Translations under genes and position numbers: made by a program
Notes under the pieces: generated by a model
Database searches by the model: none
The model's input: the letters and a program-made list of their open reading frames with translations, nothing else
Told to the model about the DNA's origin: nothing
Source of the DNA: Dallia pectoralis
Lineage: Eukaryota; Chordata; Actinopteri; Esociformes; Umbridae
Assembly (NCBI GenBank): GCA_029465975.1
Contig: CM055730.1
Coordinates: 20,522,759 to 20,586,758 of the forward strand
Direction of reading: 5' to 3'
DNA length: 64,000 nt
Shown: piece after piece, positions 22,643 to 33,405 of the stretch
Layout: the number at the start of each line of letters is the position of its first letter
How positions within the stretch are numbered: position 1 is the stretch's first letter

Positions 22643-23106
22643 GTGAGTAGGAGTGGGTATTCATGGGGAGGGCTACGGTTGTGTTGGTGAGTAGGAGTGG
22701 GTGTTCATGGGGAGGGCTACGGTTGTGTTGGTGAGTAGGAGTGGGTGTTCATGGGGAGGGCTACGGTTGTGTTGGTGAGTAGGGGTGGGTGTTCATGGGG
22801 AGGGCTACGGTTGTGTTGGTGAGTAGGGGTGGGTGTTCATGGGGAGGGCTACGGTTGTGTTGGTGAGTAGGGGTGGGTGTTCATGGGGAGGGCTACGGTT
22901 GTGTTGGTGAGTAGGGGTGGGTGTTCATGGGGAGGGCTACGGTTGTGTTGGTGAGTAGGGGTGGGTGTTCGTGGGGAGGGCTACGGTTGTGTTGGTGAGT
23001 AGGGGTGGGTGTTCATGGGGAGGGCTACGGTTGTGTTGGTGAGTAGGGGTGGGTGTTCGTTGGGAGGGCTACAGTTGTGTTGGTGAGTAGGGGTGGGTAT
23101 TCGTGG
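22623..23106 (+). repeat. 44-bp minisatellite spanning the exon 10 / intron 10 boundary, 11 donors
   Basis: Unit starts ggagggctacggttgtgttg (coding in the first copy) followed by gtgagtaggggtgggtgttc and atgg. Donor GTs are spaced exactly 44 bp from 22643 to 23083, giving 11 donors; the first is the exon's own. Reading through any later donor meets an in-frame TAG within gtgagtag (22648-22650), so only the first is productive. Confidence 0.97.
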
Positions 23107-25056
23107 GAAGCTTCCAGAGATGTACTAGCTAACAAGGCGATACAGACAGCAGCATGGTTCTTTCCTTAATTAATCATCGGTTTTCACTTCAGTTATGTTT
23201 CATAATGCACTGTACAGTGGGCAACTGCTTTGATCTGTTCTTTGGTAGTAGCTAATTCATGTTTGTAAAATGTATTGACTGTCTACAGCTTGCTAATAAG
23301 CGCATGAATGAAGCTAGACTGTCAGGAAATAATGAAAGCTTTTATTTTTTGCATATTTTCAAGGCAAGGAACATTTTCGGTGCCCCCCTCATGACCTTGT
23401 TGGGGACTGAATGAGGGTCGTGGAAGCAAAACTAGTTTGACACAGCAGATTTTAGCTGCAGGTTTCAGTGGAATATTTTGTTGCAGTAACATCTACATCT
23501 TTTTGTCTAAAGCAGTTTTCGATGTCTGTTTATGTGTGCTGTTTATTGGTAAAGTTGCAAGACTTTCCTTTTTCCTTGTGGTGAAAGCATTTCTACCCTC
23601 GTAAAACCAAACTGCTAGACGTTGATCACAATTACGGCTGCTCCTGTCTTGAGACAACTCAAGCACTGTTGTCATGACGAGTGAATGACAGCTTGCTCTT
23701 ATTATGGATATGCAAGGCAGTCAGCCATGGCTAGATCGGTCTGCTTATAATACCTACAGAAACATTTTCATCTAAAAATGTGATTTATTTTCTGATTCAC
23801 TGGCAGCTACTGTAGCCTTTCGCCAATGATAAGCATGAAGTGGTCATGCAAACCAATAGAAAGTATGATTGAGTGGATTTTTGCTGATGACAATTTTCTC
23901 TGAAATTTTCTTGGTGGTGGCAGTGCTATAAACATATGCTTTATGCTTTATGGTTTTCTCCCCAGATAGTAAACGCATTGTGGATATTAAATCAAAGACG
24001 TGCGTGTGATGATGTGGTGTGGGCCATATCGTGGCCAGTTGATGGGAATTAAAATACTGTTCCCCCATTTGGACAGCAGTTTTACTTCTTAGCGGGGAAA
24101 GAAAGATGGCAGACGCGTCGCCAGTCACTTGATTGATATGACCATTTATTTTTGCTATTAAATTCAAAGGTGTAGCGCGCGTTGTGATGTTTTAAACATA
24201 TTCCCGACCGTGTCTACACTGTGCCTCAGACCCTGGGATTGGAAAACCTGCTGGAGCTTAAACCCCCAAACCCCCCATCTTCTTCACACACATGTGCGTG
24301 CATATACACACGATGACACAGACAGTAACAGGCACATAGCTGTCTATATGGCCACTGTCTGTCCATCGCTGCGTCCGTGGGTGTGGCTTCAAGCCTGTGG
24401 TTCCTGTCTGCTTATCCTTTTTGAAAATAAATGGTCTTGTTTTATACGCCATTTGATCTGAATTTCACTAAAGCTGCCTGAACCAGATCTGTAGGTTACA
24501 CTCACACTCAGTTTACATTCCTGATGTAAGAAATCCCACTGTGAGGTGGATCTGGTTATTTCTCAGTCGGTAGCATGTTCTAGTCAGTGTGACAGTATGG
24601 CTTGCTGGCAGTGATGCGTGACTTTTATTTCAACCCCGGGGTGCAGCTGAATCAAAGGTGTGAGTGTTCTGTCAGAAAGTCCATCCCTGGTACAAAATCA
24701 AACTTCAGATAAAACCATCACCGTGGACGGATGTCTATGTCAGCTCCGCCAGGGGGAATTCTCCCACATACCCTTTGGAAAATCTGTGCTCTATCAATCA
24801 GAAAAGCTCCTAATGCCATTTTGTTTATGGCTATCAATTTCATTGTCACCGTTTGAGGGGGTTTGTGGATTCTAATCAGAGGGAGAGCCAGGGAGTTTGT
24901 GTCATTTGGACAATCTGAAGAATTGGAGCTCGTTTGTCTTAGTGGTTTCCGTAACTGGGACCATCTTTTCCAATTTCCTCCTGACAGAAAGGCCTGTCAG
25001 AGTCTTGAAAGTGGGTCGCATAGGAAGCTGAGGAGCACTTACTCTAGCCAGACGTG

Positions 25057-25090
<34 letters not shown>

Positions 25091-25196
25091 GGACACACTC
25101 GGACACATGCAACACAGTCATACAAAGAAACACTTTTACAACGGTACACTGCCTGCAACATGCATACTCACGCACAACACACACTCTCTTTCTCTC

Positions 25197-25262
<66 letters not shown>

Positions 25263-27060
25263 AGATACACATGCTTTCTCTCTCTCACACACACACACAC
25301 ACATAGATACACATGCTTTCTCTCTCACACACACACAGTCTCTCTCTCTCTCACTCACACACACACACACTCACACACACAGTCACATACAGATACGATC
25401 TCTCTTGCTTAAGCTCTCACACAGACACTCCATTTCCGTGGCAAGTGTTTGTTGTTCTTAGCCCAGGTCGTTGTACAGCAAGCTGCCTCTGTTTCCCTCC
25501 CTGACCATCACTCTACTGCAACTGGAACAGATGGGATGAGGTCTGCCATCCGCCCTTCCCCGTCTCCTCTCCTTGTTTGGGGTTACCAATCTTCTCCACT
25601 GTATGATGCTTTGCTGATGAAGAGGCTGCTTCCGGGCAACCGTGTGTTGGGATTTAGTGCTGTTCGTTCCATTTTCTGCAAATCAGGCGTTCTCCTTACG
25701 TTTTACAGTTCATGCCACTTAACACACGATCTGACGGTCAAGAGATCGTAGTGACTCGTTTGCTCGATAATTCTTCACTCTTTTCCTTAGCTATGTTAAT
25801 TAGGATGACAAACCGCCATTCTGTTGGACAGAGGTCAGGGTAGGGAAAGCATTTGGATCTGAACCCAGACAGTCACAAACGGCTCCAGGATCACGCCGGG
25901 CTGACTGGCTCCTAATGAGGCCACCGTGGTTCTGGCTGGAACCGGAAAAGCAGCAGCGGGTTTTAATGTCACAAATAAATGATAGATTCTCCTCAGTAGC
26001 GGGAGAACCGGGAACGCTTTGCCCCCGAATGACAAGGGAAGGTCATAACTAGACTCTGGGGGCTTTTATCGTTATGTGTTGCTCCGTCATGTATTGTGTT
26101 TGCTGGCTGGGCTGGTAATTAGCTTTTCGATGCATAGTGGCAGATAAATGCAGGGCAGGCAATTGTGGGAGGGTGTGCCAGGCCATCTGCCCTCTGATTC
26201 GTGCCATGATATAGTCTCTCTGGCTCCCGTGACACACAGAATTAACAACAATGACGTTAACTGTGCAGGGATGGATGTTTGCCAGCCTGCTCTATGAAAA
26301 TACTGTATGTTGTTTATAGCCAGAGAAACAGCCACGGTTTATTCATGTTCCCTAAATCTGAACTGCACTTTAACATTTAATTATCATTTCTACTGGCTGG
26401 GCATCGCAGATGTACAGTATAGCCAAATTGTGGTATATAAACCTAAATGGCGAAGGGATTATCCAAATGTACTTTGAGGTTCCCGTTCTGCTGAGCGGGA
26501 AGAGTCCTGTATAATATATTTTATAGATAATCTCTTAACAGGCTAAATCTGCCTTTTCCATTGTGATTCCAGCCTGACCCTATCCTCCTTTAAGTTCAAC
26601 CCAATTGCGACTCTCCTTTTCCCAGCCGTCCCCTTAACACTTTCTAGCTCATTGACAAACTGGCCCGCACCAGTGTTAAGGACTGCCCATAGTGTTGGTC
26701 ATACAAAGCAGGTTAGAGCGCGTTAAAACCCAGCAGCTTTTTTCGTCCTTTTATCGCCACATATGGGTTGAAATATGAGTTCATAACTGGTGAGTTCATG
26801 GCTGGATGCACAAGTGTAACTACAGCCAAGGAAAACTGACATCTTATTGGAGTGTGAAATGGATATTTAAGTGTTTTTCTTCAATGTATGGTCTATTTAT
26901 ACGTTTGGAAAAACTTTGTGTTAGGTTTTAATAGATATTTTATCATCTTCACATACAGTAGTTGTACATTGCCTTAATTTAACTTTATCAGCTACTTGTC
27001 CTTGTAAATGGAACTAAAGATCTCAAGTTGTATGAAAATAAATAAAATGCATTCTGCAAG
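23107..27060. other. intron 10, middle part
   Basis: No exon recognised; in particular I found no counterpart of the mammalian DIDECVNNTVC module that would belong here. Contains an AC tract at 25059-25087, a CT/CA compound microsatellite at 25186-25400, and otherwise unique-looking sequence. Repeat-derived frames near 24863-25461 are artefacts. Confidence 0.6.
25059..25400 (+). repeat. compound (AC)n / (CT)n microsatellite
   Basis: AC run at 25059-25087, then CT/TCTC run at about 25186-25248, then alternating acac and tctc blocks with two copies of atagatacacatgctttctc. Confidence 0.95.
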
Positions 27061-27069
27061 TTTGCTAAC

Positions 27070-27204
27070 CATGCTAATTAGTGCTCAGATGCTAATTAGT
27101 GGTCAGATGCTAATTAGTGCTCAGATGCTAATTAGTGCTCAGATACTAATTAGTCCTCAGATGCTAATTCATGCTCAGATGCTAATTAGTGCTCAGATGC
27201 TAAT
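27070..27204 (+). repeat. 18-bp minisatellite adjoining the acceptor array
   Basis: About seven copies of ctaattagtgctcagatg with small variants. It ends directly at the acceptor-bearing array of exon 11. Confidence 0.93.
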
Positions 27205-27210
27205 TTACCG

Positions 27211-28583
27211 CTGACCCAGATGTTGTGTTCTCCCTGTAGATGTGAATGAGTGTGAACTCCTGACCCGGATGTTGTGTTCTCCCTGTAGATGTGAATGAGT
27301 GTGAACTCCTGACCCAGATATTGTGTTCTCCCTGTAGATGTGAATAAGTGTGAACTCCTGACCCAGATGTTGTGTTCTTCCTGTAGATGTGAATGAGTGT
27401 GAACTCCTGACCCAGATGTTGTGTTCTTCCTGTAGATGTAAATGAGTGTGAACTCCTGACCCAGATGTCGTGTTCTTCCTGTAGATGTGAATGAGTGTAA
27501 ACTCCTGACCCATTTGTCGTGTTCTTCCTGTAGATGTGAATGAGTGTGAACTCCTGACCCAGATGTCGTGTTCTTCCTGTAGATGTGAATGAGTGTGAAC
27601 TCCTGACCCAGATGTTGTGTTCTCCCTGTAGATGTGAATGAGTGTGAACACCTGACCCAGATGTTGTGTTCTCCCTGTAGATGTGAATGAGTGTGAACTC
27701 CTGACCCAGATGTTGTGTTCTCCCTGTAGATATAAATGAGTGTGAACTCCTGACCCAGATGTTGTGTTCTCCCTGTAGATATAAATGAGTGTGAACTCCT
27801 GACCAGATGTTGTGTTCTCCCTGTAGATATAAATGAGTGTGAACTCCTGACCCAGATGTTGTGTTCTCCCTGTAGATATAAATGAGTGTGAACTCCTGAC
27901 CCAGATGTTGTGTTCTCCCTGTAGATATAAATGAGTGTGAACTCCTGACCCAGATGTTGTGTTCTCCCTGTAGATATAAATGAGTGTGAACTCCTGACCC
28001 AGATGTTGTGTTCTCCCTGTAGATGTGAATGAGTGTGAACACCTGACCCAGATGTTGTGTTCTCCCTGTAGATGTGAATGAGTGTGAACTCCTGACCCAG
28101 ATGTCCTGTTCTCCCTGTAGATATAAATGAGTGTGAACTCCTGACCCAGATGTTGTGTTCTCCCTAGAGATATAAATGAGTGTGAACTCCTGACCCAGAT
28201 GTTGTGTTCTCCCTGTAGATATAAATGAGTGTGAACTCCTGACCCAGATGTTGTGTTCTCCCTGTAGATATAAATGAGTGTGAACTCCTGACCAGATGTT
28301 GTGTTCTCCCTGTAGATATAAATGAGTGTGAACTCCTGACCCAGATGTTGTGTTCTCCCTGTAGATATAAATGAGTGTGAACTCCTGACCAGATGTTGTG
28401 TTCTCCCTGTAGATATAAATGAGTGTGAACTCCTGACCCAGATGTTGTGTTCTCCCTGTAGATATAAATGAGTGTGAACTCCTGACCAGATGTTGTGTTC
28501 TCCCTGTAGATATAAATGAGTGTGAACTCCTGACCAGATGTTGTGTTCTCCCTGTAGATATAAATGAGTGTGAACTCCTGACC
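27211..28583 (+). repeat. 48/49-bp minisatellite spanning the intron 10 / exon 11 boundary, 28 acceptors
   Basis: Each unit holds a tract cagatgttgtgttctccc, then tgtag|, then 26 bases equal to the start of exon 11. Exon-like starts run from 27240 to 28558. The 1318-bp span equals 27 intervals of 49 bp minus five single-base deletions (gaccag for gacccag), so there are 28 acceptor sites; one has agag instead of gtag. Distal copies encode DVNEC, proximal ones and the real exon DINEC. Only the last acceptor leads into the complete exon. The long minus-strand frames (471 and 505 codons) are artefacts. Confidence 0.97.
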
Positions 28584-28698
28584 AGTGTGTGTGGTGAGGC
28601 CAAGTGTGTAAACAAGAAGGGCTCATTCCAATGTGAGTGCCCCGACCCGGACCAGAACTACAACCAGATGACTGCCAAGTGCAGCCCCGTCCAAACAG
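28558..28698 (+). CDS. ltbp1: ltbp1 exon 11: last cbEGF of the array, leading to the TB domain
   Basis: A 141-nt phase 1-1 exon encoding DINECELLTSVCGEAKC, then CVNKKGSFQCEC and a loop PDPDQNYNQMTAKC ending SPVQT. Human LTBP1 has DVNECELLSGVCGEAFC at this place with a similar NQ-Y-MT loop. The donor is ACAG|gtgacc. The first 26 bases are the coding part of the 28-copy upstream array. Confidence 0.96.
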
Positions 28699-30162
28699 GT
28701 GACCCACACTTTGCCTGAACACAAAGAAAATATTGAATGGAATGAATTTGTATTCAAATAAGGTGTATGATGAAGGGGTTAATTCTATTCACAGTCACGT
28801 ATTAGTGGTTTTAATCTTGGGTGCGATTCTATTGTGCAAATCCTTAATAAGGTTGTATAGGGAATCTGGAGTGGGAGCGTATTGTCTCAGCGGACCTTAT
28901 TAACCTTTAACACAGCAGATATCACTTTGAGAGGATGGGTGCACTGATTAATGGGAGGCCCTGGCTGTGTGGTTAATACCAGGGCCAAGGTCCTCCTCTC
29001 ATGCGGGCCTGGAGGACCCACTCTCTGCTTGAGTGTAAAACTCTAATGAGCCACTGTGCCATATGTGTGTCTATCTGTTAGATCTATAGCACAGAGCTTT
29101 AGGTTCGCTCCCAAACCTTTACATTAACCGTAGCTCTATGTCCAACTTCACCATGCATCCTCAGTTATGTTATTTATTATTTCATGTATAGTTGTGCCTT
29201 GCCTGTGGCCCAGAAACCCATGAGATTATTGACTAGCACCACCTGGTGCTCGGGAGGCGGAGACTTATCACACTATAGTGTCTCCTTGAGGCAGTTGAGG
29301 TGACAGCAAGCAAACTGAATTTATTTGTTTTGTGATTGCGATGTCATTGAAGTCACTTTCTGGTTGCACAAGCAAACACAAGTGTGATTTAAGCAGAGTG
29401 GCTGGTTGCAACATTCCCGGGGGAGGCATGTTGCGATCTTCACCTCTCCGGGACCTGTTGGGAGGTACTGATCAGTCAGGGGTTGCAACTATAATTAAAT
29501 ACCACAACATTCAGGAGAAATGGGGGTACGAATGATCGAGTGAATACTAAACCCTGGGAATGTGTCGTTGTTAACAGCAATCACAGAACAGTGTGTGCTT
29601 GTGTACCGTTAATATACATGCGTGCATCACTGCATATGTGTGTGTGTGTTCACTGGCGTTTGCAGGTATTAGAGGGAACCGAAGCTGTTTGAAGCAGCTG
29701 TGTTTTCTGAGGCTATGGGCTGATCACATTCATCATGCGCCCGTCCTTCCAGCAGACTACTGCATGTAAATGTCATTGCGAGAGAGAGAGAGAGGGAAAG
29801 ACTTGTCCCTTCTGGGTTAAAGATGCAGCCTGGGGCTTATGCAAATTGCCTTCTCCCATTTTGGCGTGGATGTGTAATATGTTGTTTATATGTGCATAAT
29901 CTATATGTACAATCGCTATTTTACCTCTGATAGTCATGAATTTAGTCATGAAGTTTAAAAACAAGTGGTTTGGATGATACAGGACAAACATCGACAGACG
30001 CATTTTCATGGTTTTCTCTCGTCGCGTAGAGTCAGCGGCCCAAAATCCAAGAAGGCATCTTTAAACCATTCGTTATCCCACGGACACCTGGAGACGCGAC
30101 TAAACGCTAGCATTTACCTGACGATATGAGTAACAGCGTGTTTCCTGGGCTGTTGTCCTCAG
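28699..30162. other. intron 11
   Basis: No exon or clear element recognised. Short GA and TG runs occur near 29635 and 29780. Confidence 0.5.
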
Positions 30163-30324
30163 AAACGTCGGTGTTGAAGAAGGAGTGCTACTTCAACCTA
30201 AACGACGAGAACCTCTGTGAGAACGTGTTGACGGGCGGGATAACCATGGAGGAGTGCTGCTGCACGCTGGGGGCAGGCTGGGGCGACAACTGTGAGGTGC
30301 ACCCCTGCCCCGTCGTTGGCACGG
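30163..30324 (+). CDS. ltbp1: ltbp1 exon 12: TB / 8-Cys domain, first seven cysteines (LAP-binding type)
   Basis: A 162-nt phase 1-1 exon encoding ETSVLKKECYFNLNDENLC, then ECCCTLGAGWGDNCEV and HPCPVVGT. The cysteine order (C, C, CCC, C, C, with the eighth in exon 13) defines a TB domain. By position after the cbEGF array it is the third 8-Cys domain, which in mammals disulfide-links to the TGF-beta propeptide. Mammalian LTBP1 has a Phe-Pro pair before the seventh cysteine (EIFPCP); here it reads EVHPCP, keeping Pro but not Phe. Acceptor ctcag|AA; donor ACGG|gtgagc. Confidence 0.96.
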
Positions 30325-30485
30325 GTGAGCCCGCAAACACAGTACAAGTGCCCCCTCCTTTACACATTGCTTTTTCTATCCTTCTGGGGACACATTTGTT
30401 GTAGTGGGGACCTGCCCGAAAACATTGTGGAGACCTATTTGTCAGGTTTTGTAATCCACACGTACACATAGACCTGAATCGCATA

Positions 30486-30526
<41 letters not shown>

Positions 30527-30555
30527 ACATATTACATCATCTTTTCCTTCAACAG
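30325..30555. other. intron 12 with (CA)n tract
   Basis: Short intron holding a CA microsatellite at about 30486-30522, just before the acceptor cttcaacag of exon 13. Confidence 0.85.
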
Positions 30556-30636
30556 ATCAGTATATCCAGGTGTGCCCTGCTGGGAGAGGCAACATCCCTA
30601 GTGCTGACACCTGGTATGGAGCCGTGAGTTATCAAG
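30556..30636 (+). CDS. ltbp1: ltbp1 exon 13: end of TB domain (eighth cysteine) and linker
   Basis: An 81-nt phase 1-1 exon encoding DQYIQVCPAGRGNIP and a short linker to YGAVSYQ. It supplies the eighth TB cysteine (VCPAGRG, human MCPKGKG). The donor CAAG|gtatgt preserves phase; an internal GCC|gtgagt at 30622 would not. Confidence 0.93.
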
Positions 30637-30819
30637 GTATGTGATTTTGGGTCCCCGTGATAAGCCACACAGCATAGGATCATAGTAGTGTCAGGTTGAG
30701 TTCAGACATGGAAGTAGCAGCGATACGCCTGTAGAACTGTGCTGTTCAGATGCTGTTATCCATGTCTCACCTGTTCAGCCGCGAGTGCTAATATAGAGAA
30801 TGTGTGTGCGTGTTTAACT

Positions 30820-31950
30820 GGGTCTCTATTCCGTTCTGTAAGTGTGTGTTTACATAGGTGGCTGTTCACGTTCTGTAAGTGTGTGTTTACGTTTGTGTCT
30901 GTTCACGTTCTGTAAATGTGTGTTTACATAGGTGTCTGTTCACGTTCTGTAAGTGTGTGTTTACGTTTATGTCTGTTCACGTTCTGTAAGTGTGTGTTTA
31001 CGTTTGTGTCTCTTCTCGTTTTGTAAATGTGTGTTTACGTTTGTGTCTCTTCACGTTCTGTAAGTGTGTGTTTATGTTTGTGTCTCTTCACGTTCTGTAA
31101 GTGTGTGTTTACGTTTGTGTCTGTTCACGTTCTGTAAATGTGTGTTTACGTTTATGTCTGTTCACGTTCTGTAAGTGTGTGTTTACGTTTGTGTCTGTTC
31201 ACGTTCTGTAAGTGTGTGTTTACGTTTGTGTCTGTTCACGTTCTGTAACTGTGTGTTCACGTTTGTGTCTGTTCACGTTCTGTAACTGTGTGTTTATGTG
31301 TGTCTGTTCACGTTCTGTAAGTGTGTGTTTACGTTTGTGTCTGTTTACGTTCTGTAAGTGTGTGTTTACGTTTATGTCTGTTCACGTTCTGTAAGTGTGT
31401 GTTTACGTTTGTGTCTTTTCTCGTTTTGTAAATGTGTGTTTACGTTTGTGTCTCTTCACGTTCTGTAAATGTGTGTTTACGTTTATGTCTGTTCACGTTC
31501 TGTAAGTGTGTGTTTACGTTTGTGTCTGTTCACGTTCTGTAAGTGTGTGTTCACGTTTGTGTCTGTTCACGTTCTGTAACTGTGTGTTTATGTGTGTCTG
31601 TTCACGTTCTGTAACTGTGTGTTTATGTGTGTCTCTTCACGTTCTGTAAGTGTGTGTTTATGTTTGTGTCTCTTCACGTTCTGTAAGTGTGTGTTTATGT
31701 TTGTGTCTCTTCACGTTCTGTAAATGTGTGTTTACGTTTATGTCTGTTCACGTTCTGTAAGTGTGTGTTTACGTTTGTGTCTGTTCTCGTTCTGTAAGTG
31801 TGTGTTTACGTTTGTGCCTGTTCACGTTCTGTAAGTGTGTGTTTACGTTTGTGCCTGTTCACGTTCTGTAAGTGTGTGTTTACGTTTGTGCTTGTTCACG
31901 TTCTGTAAGTGTGTGTTTACGTTTGTGTCTGTTCACGTGTGTGTTCATGT
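30820..31950 (+). repeat. ~37-bp minisatellite with a donor-like motif in every unit
   Basis: About 30 units of roughly 37 bp containing cacgttctgtaagtgtgtgt and tacgtttgtgtctgtt. Each contains ctgtaagtgt, which matches the 5' splice-site consensus GTAAGT. It begins about 180 bp after the real exon 13 donor. Variants replace gtaagt by gtaaat or gtaact. Cys-rich open frames here are artefacts. Confidence 0.95.
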
Positions 31951-32639
31951 GTGTCTTTCTCGCTGTGGTTTCTTTCTTTCAGCCTTGGAGTTACTAAGCA
32001 GAGCTGTTGCGACATAAGACCTGCACATGTTCTCCATCTAACACATCTCCTCTCTCACCTCTGATCTCCTCTGTTCCTCAGCCGCTCTTCTCTCCTCCTT
32101 TCTTCTCTGCCAGCCCCACAACCCACGAGCCAAGCTTTTTCCCCCTCACACGAAAGCTAGTTCAGCGTGGAAACTGCCTTAATTCAATAATTGATTAGGT
32201 AGTCTGGTAGAGAAAGGTTGGCAGCTAGTGAGTGTAGCTTATTCTGAGGTATAGAGAGAGAAACGGGCTGAGCTGGGGAGACAAGTTTCCAGGGACACAT
32301 CCTGAGCATCGGTCTGGTTGTGTCTTTGATTATCACACCTGTTTGTAAAGCTAATTATGGCGTCAGATGTGAACACCAACGCCCAACGTTACTGTTACAC
32401 ACAACTGTTTTTGGTTTTAAGTTTGTATCCTTATTTGACCTACTGTTCTCGCTCTCCCCCCATGCGTCTTACTACAAAAAAAACAACATAATGGGAGAGT
32501 TTGAGTCTTCCACAGTTTTTTCACATTCTGCATGTCCAACCGGGAAGATAATTGACTGAAAACACGTCTAGACTTTATTGTCAAGACGGGGATACTCTGT
32601 TTTCTGGACTATCTCTAAGAAGAGACATGCTCACTTAAC
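31951..32639. other. intron 13, middle part
   Basis: Unique-looking sequence. No exon recognised. Confidence 0.5.
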
Positions 32640-33245
32640 CTATAGTCTCAGTTAGTCTGTGTCTGTCTAGCTGTCTGCCTGTCTGTGTCTGCCTGTCTGT
32701 GTCTGTCTAGCTGTCTGCCTGTCTGTGTCTGCCTGTCTGTGTCTGTCTAGCTGTCAGCCTGTCTGTGTCTGCCTGTCTGTGTCTGTCTCGCTGTCTGTGT
32801 CTGCCTGTCTGTTTTTGTCTAGCTGTCTGCCTGTCTGTTTCTGCCTGTCTGTGTCTGCCTGTCTGTTTTTGTCTAGCTGTCTTCCTGTTTGTCTACTAGC
32901 AGTCTGTCTGTCTGGATTTGTCTTGCTGTCTGCCTGTCTGGTCTGTCTAGCTGTCTGCCTGTCTGGTCTGTTTAGCTGTCTGCCTGTCTGGTCTGTTTAG
33001 CTGTCTGTCTGCCTGTCTGGTCTGTCTAGCCGTCTGCCTGTCTGGTCTGTCTAGCTGTCTGCCTGTCTGGTCTGTTTAGCTGTCTGCCTGTCTGGTCTGT
33101 TTAGCTGTCTGCCTGTTTGGTCTGTTTAGCTGTCTAGCCGTCTGCCTGTCTGGTCTGTCTGCCTGTCTGTGTGCTGTCTGCCTGTCTGGTCTGTCTGGCT
33201 GTCTGCCTGTCTGGTCTGTCTAGCTGTCTGCCTGTCTGTGTACTG
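32640..33245 (+). repeat. CTGTCTG-rich minisatellite before exon 14
   Basis: Tandem words ctgtctgcctgtctg, gtctgtctagctgtctgcct and gtctgtttagctgtctgcct over 600 bp, ending about 30 bp before the exon 14 acceptor. It is a long pyrimidine-rich tract containing many tctag trinucleotide acceptor-like ends. Confidence 0.93.
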
Positions 33246-33276
33246 TTTCTTAGATCATGTTGTCTTCTCTCTCCAG

Positions 33277-33405
33277 ACGCAGATGAGTGTGCGTTATTTG
33301 GCACTGAGATTTGTAAGGGTGGCTACTGCCTCAACAGCCCGGGAACCTACGAGTGCTACTGTGAGACTGGCCTCTACTATGACGAAGTTAATCTGCAGTG
33401 CAGAG
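33277..33405 (+). CDS. ltbp1: ltbp1 exon 14: cbEGF domain after the LAP-binding TB
   Basis: A 129-nt phase 1-1 exon encoding DADECALFGTEICKGGYC, CLNSPGTYECYC and a tail YYDEVNLQCR. Human LTBP1 has DADECLLFGQEICKNGFC at this point. The donor AGAG|gttaga is weak. Confidence 0.96.

Noticed and set aside
27211..28583. A run of 28 tiny cbEGF-like exons
   Set aside because: Each copy has only the first 26 coding bases of the domain followed by the next intronic tract; none but the last contains the rest of an EGF module.
27200..28722. Minus-strand open frames of 471 and 505 codons
   Set aside because: Antisense reading of the 48/49-bp acceptor array; the 49-bp period merely cycles through frames with no stop in the unit. 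The sense strand holds the real exon 11.
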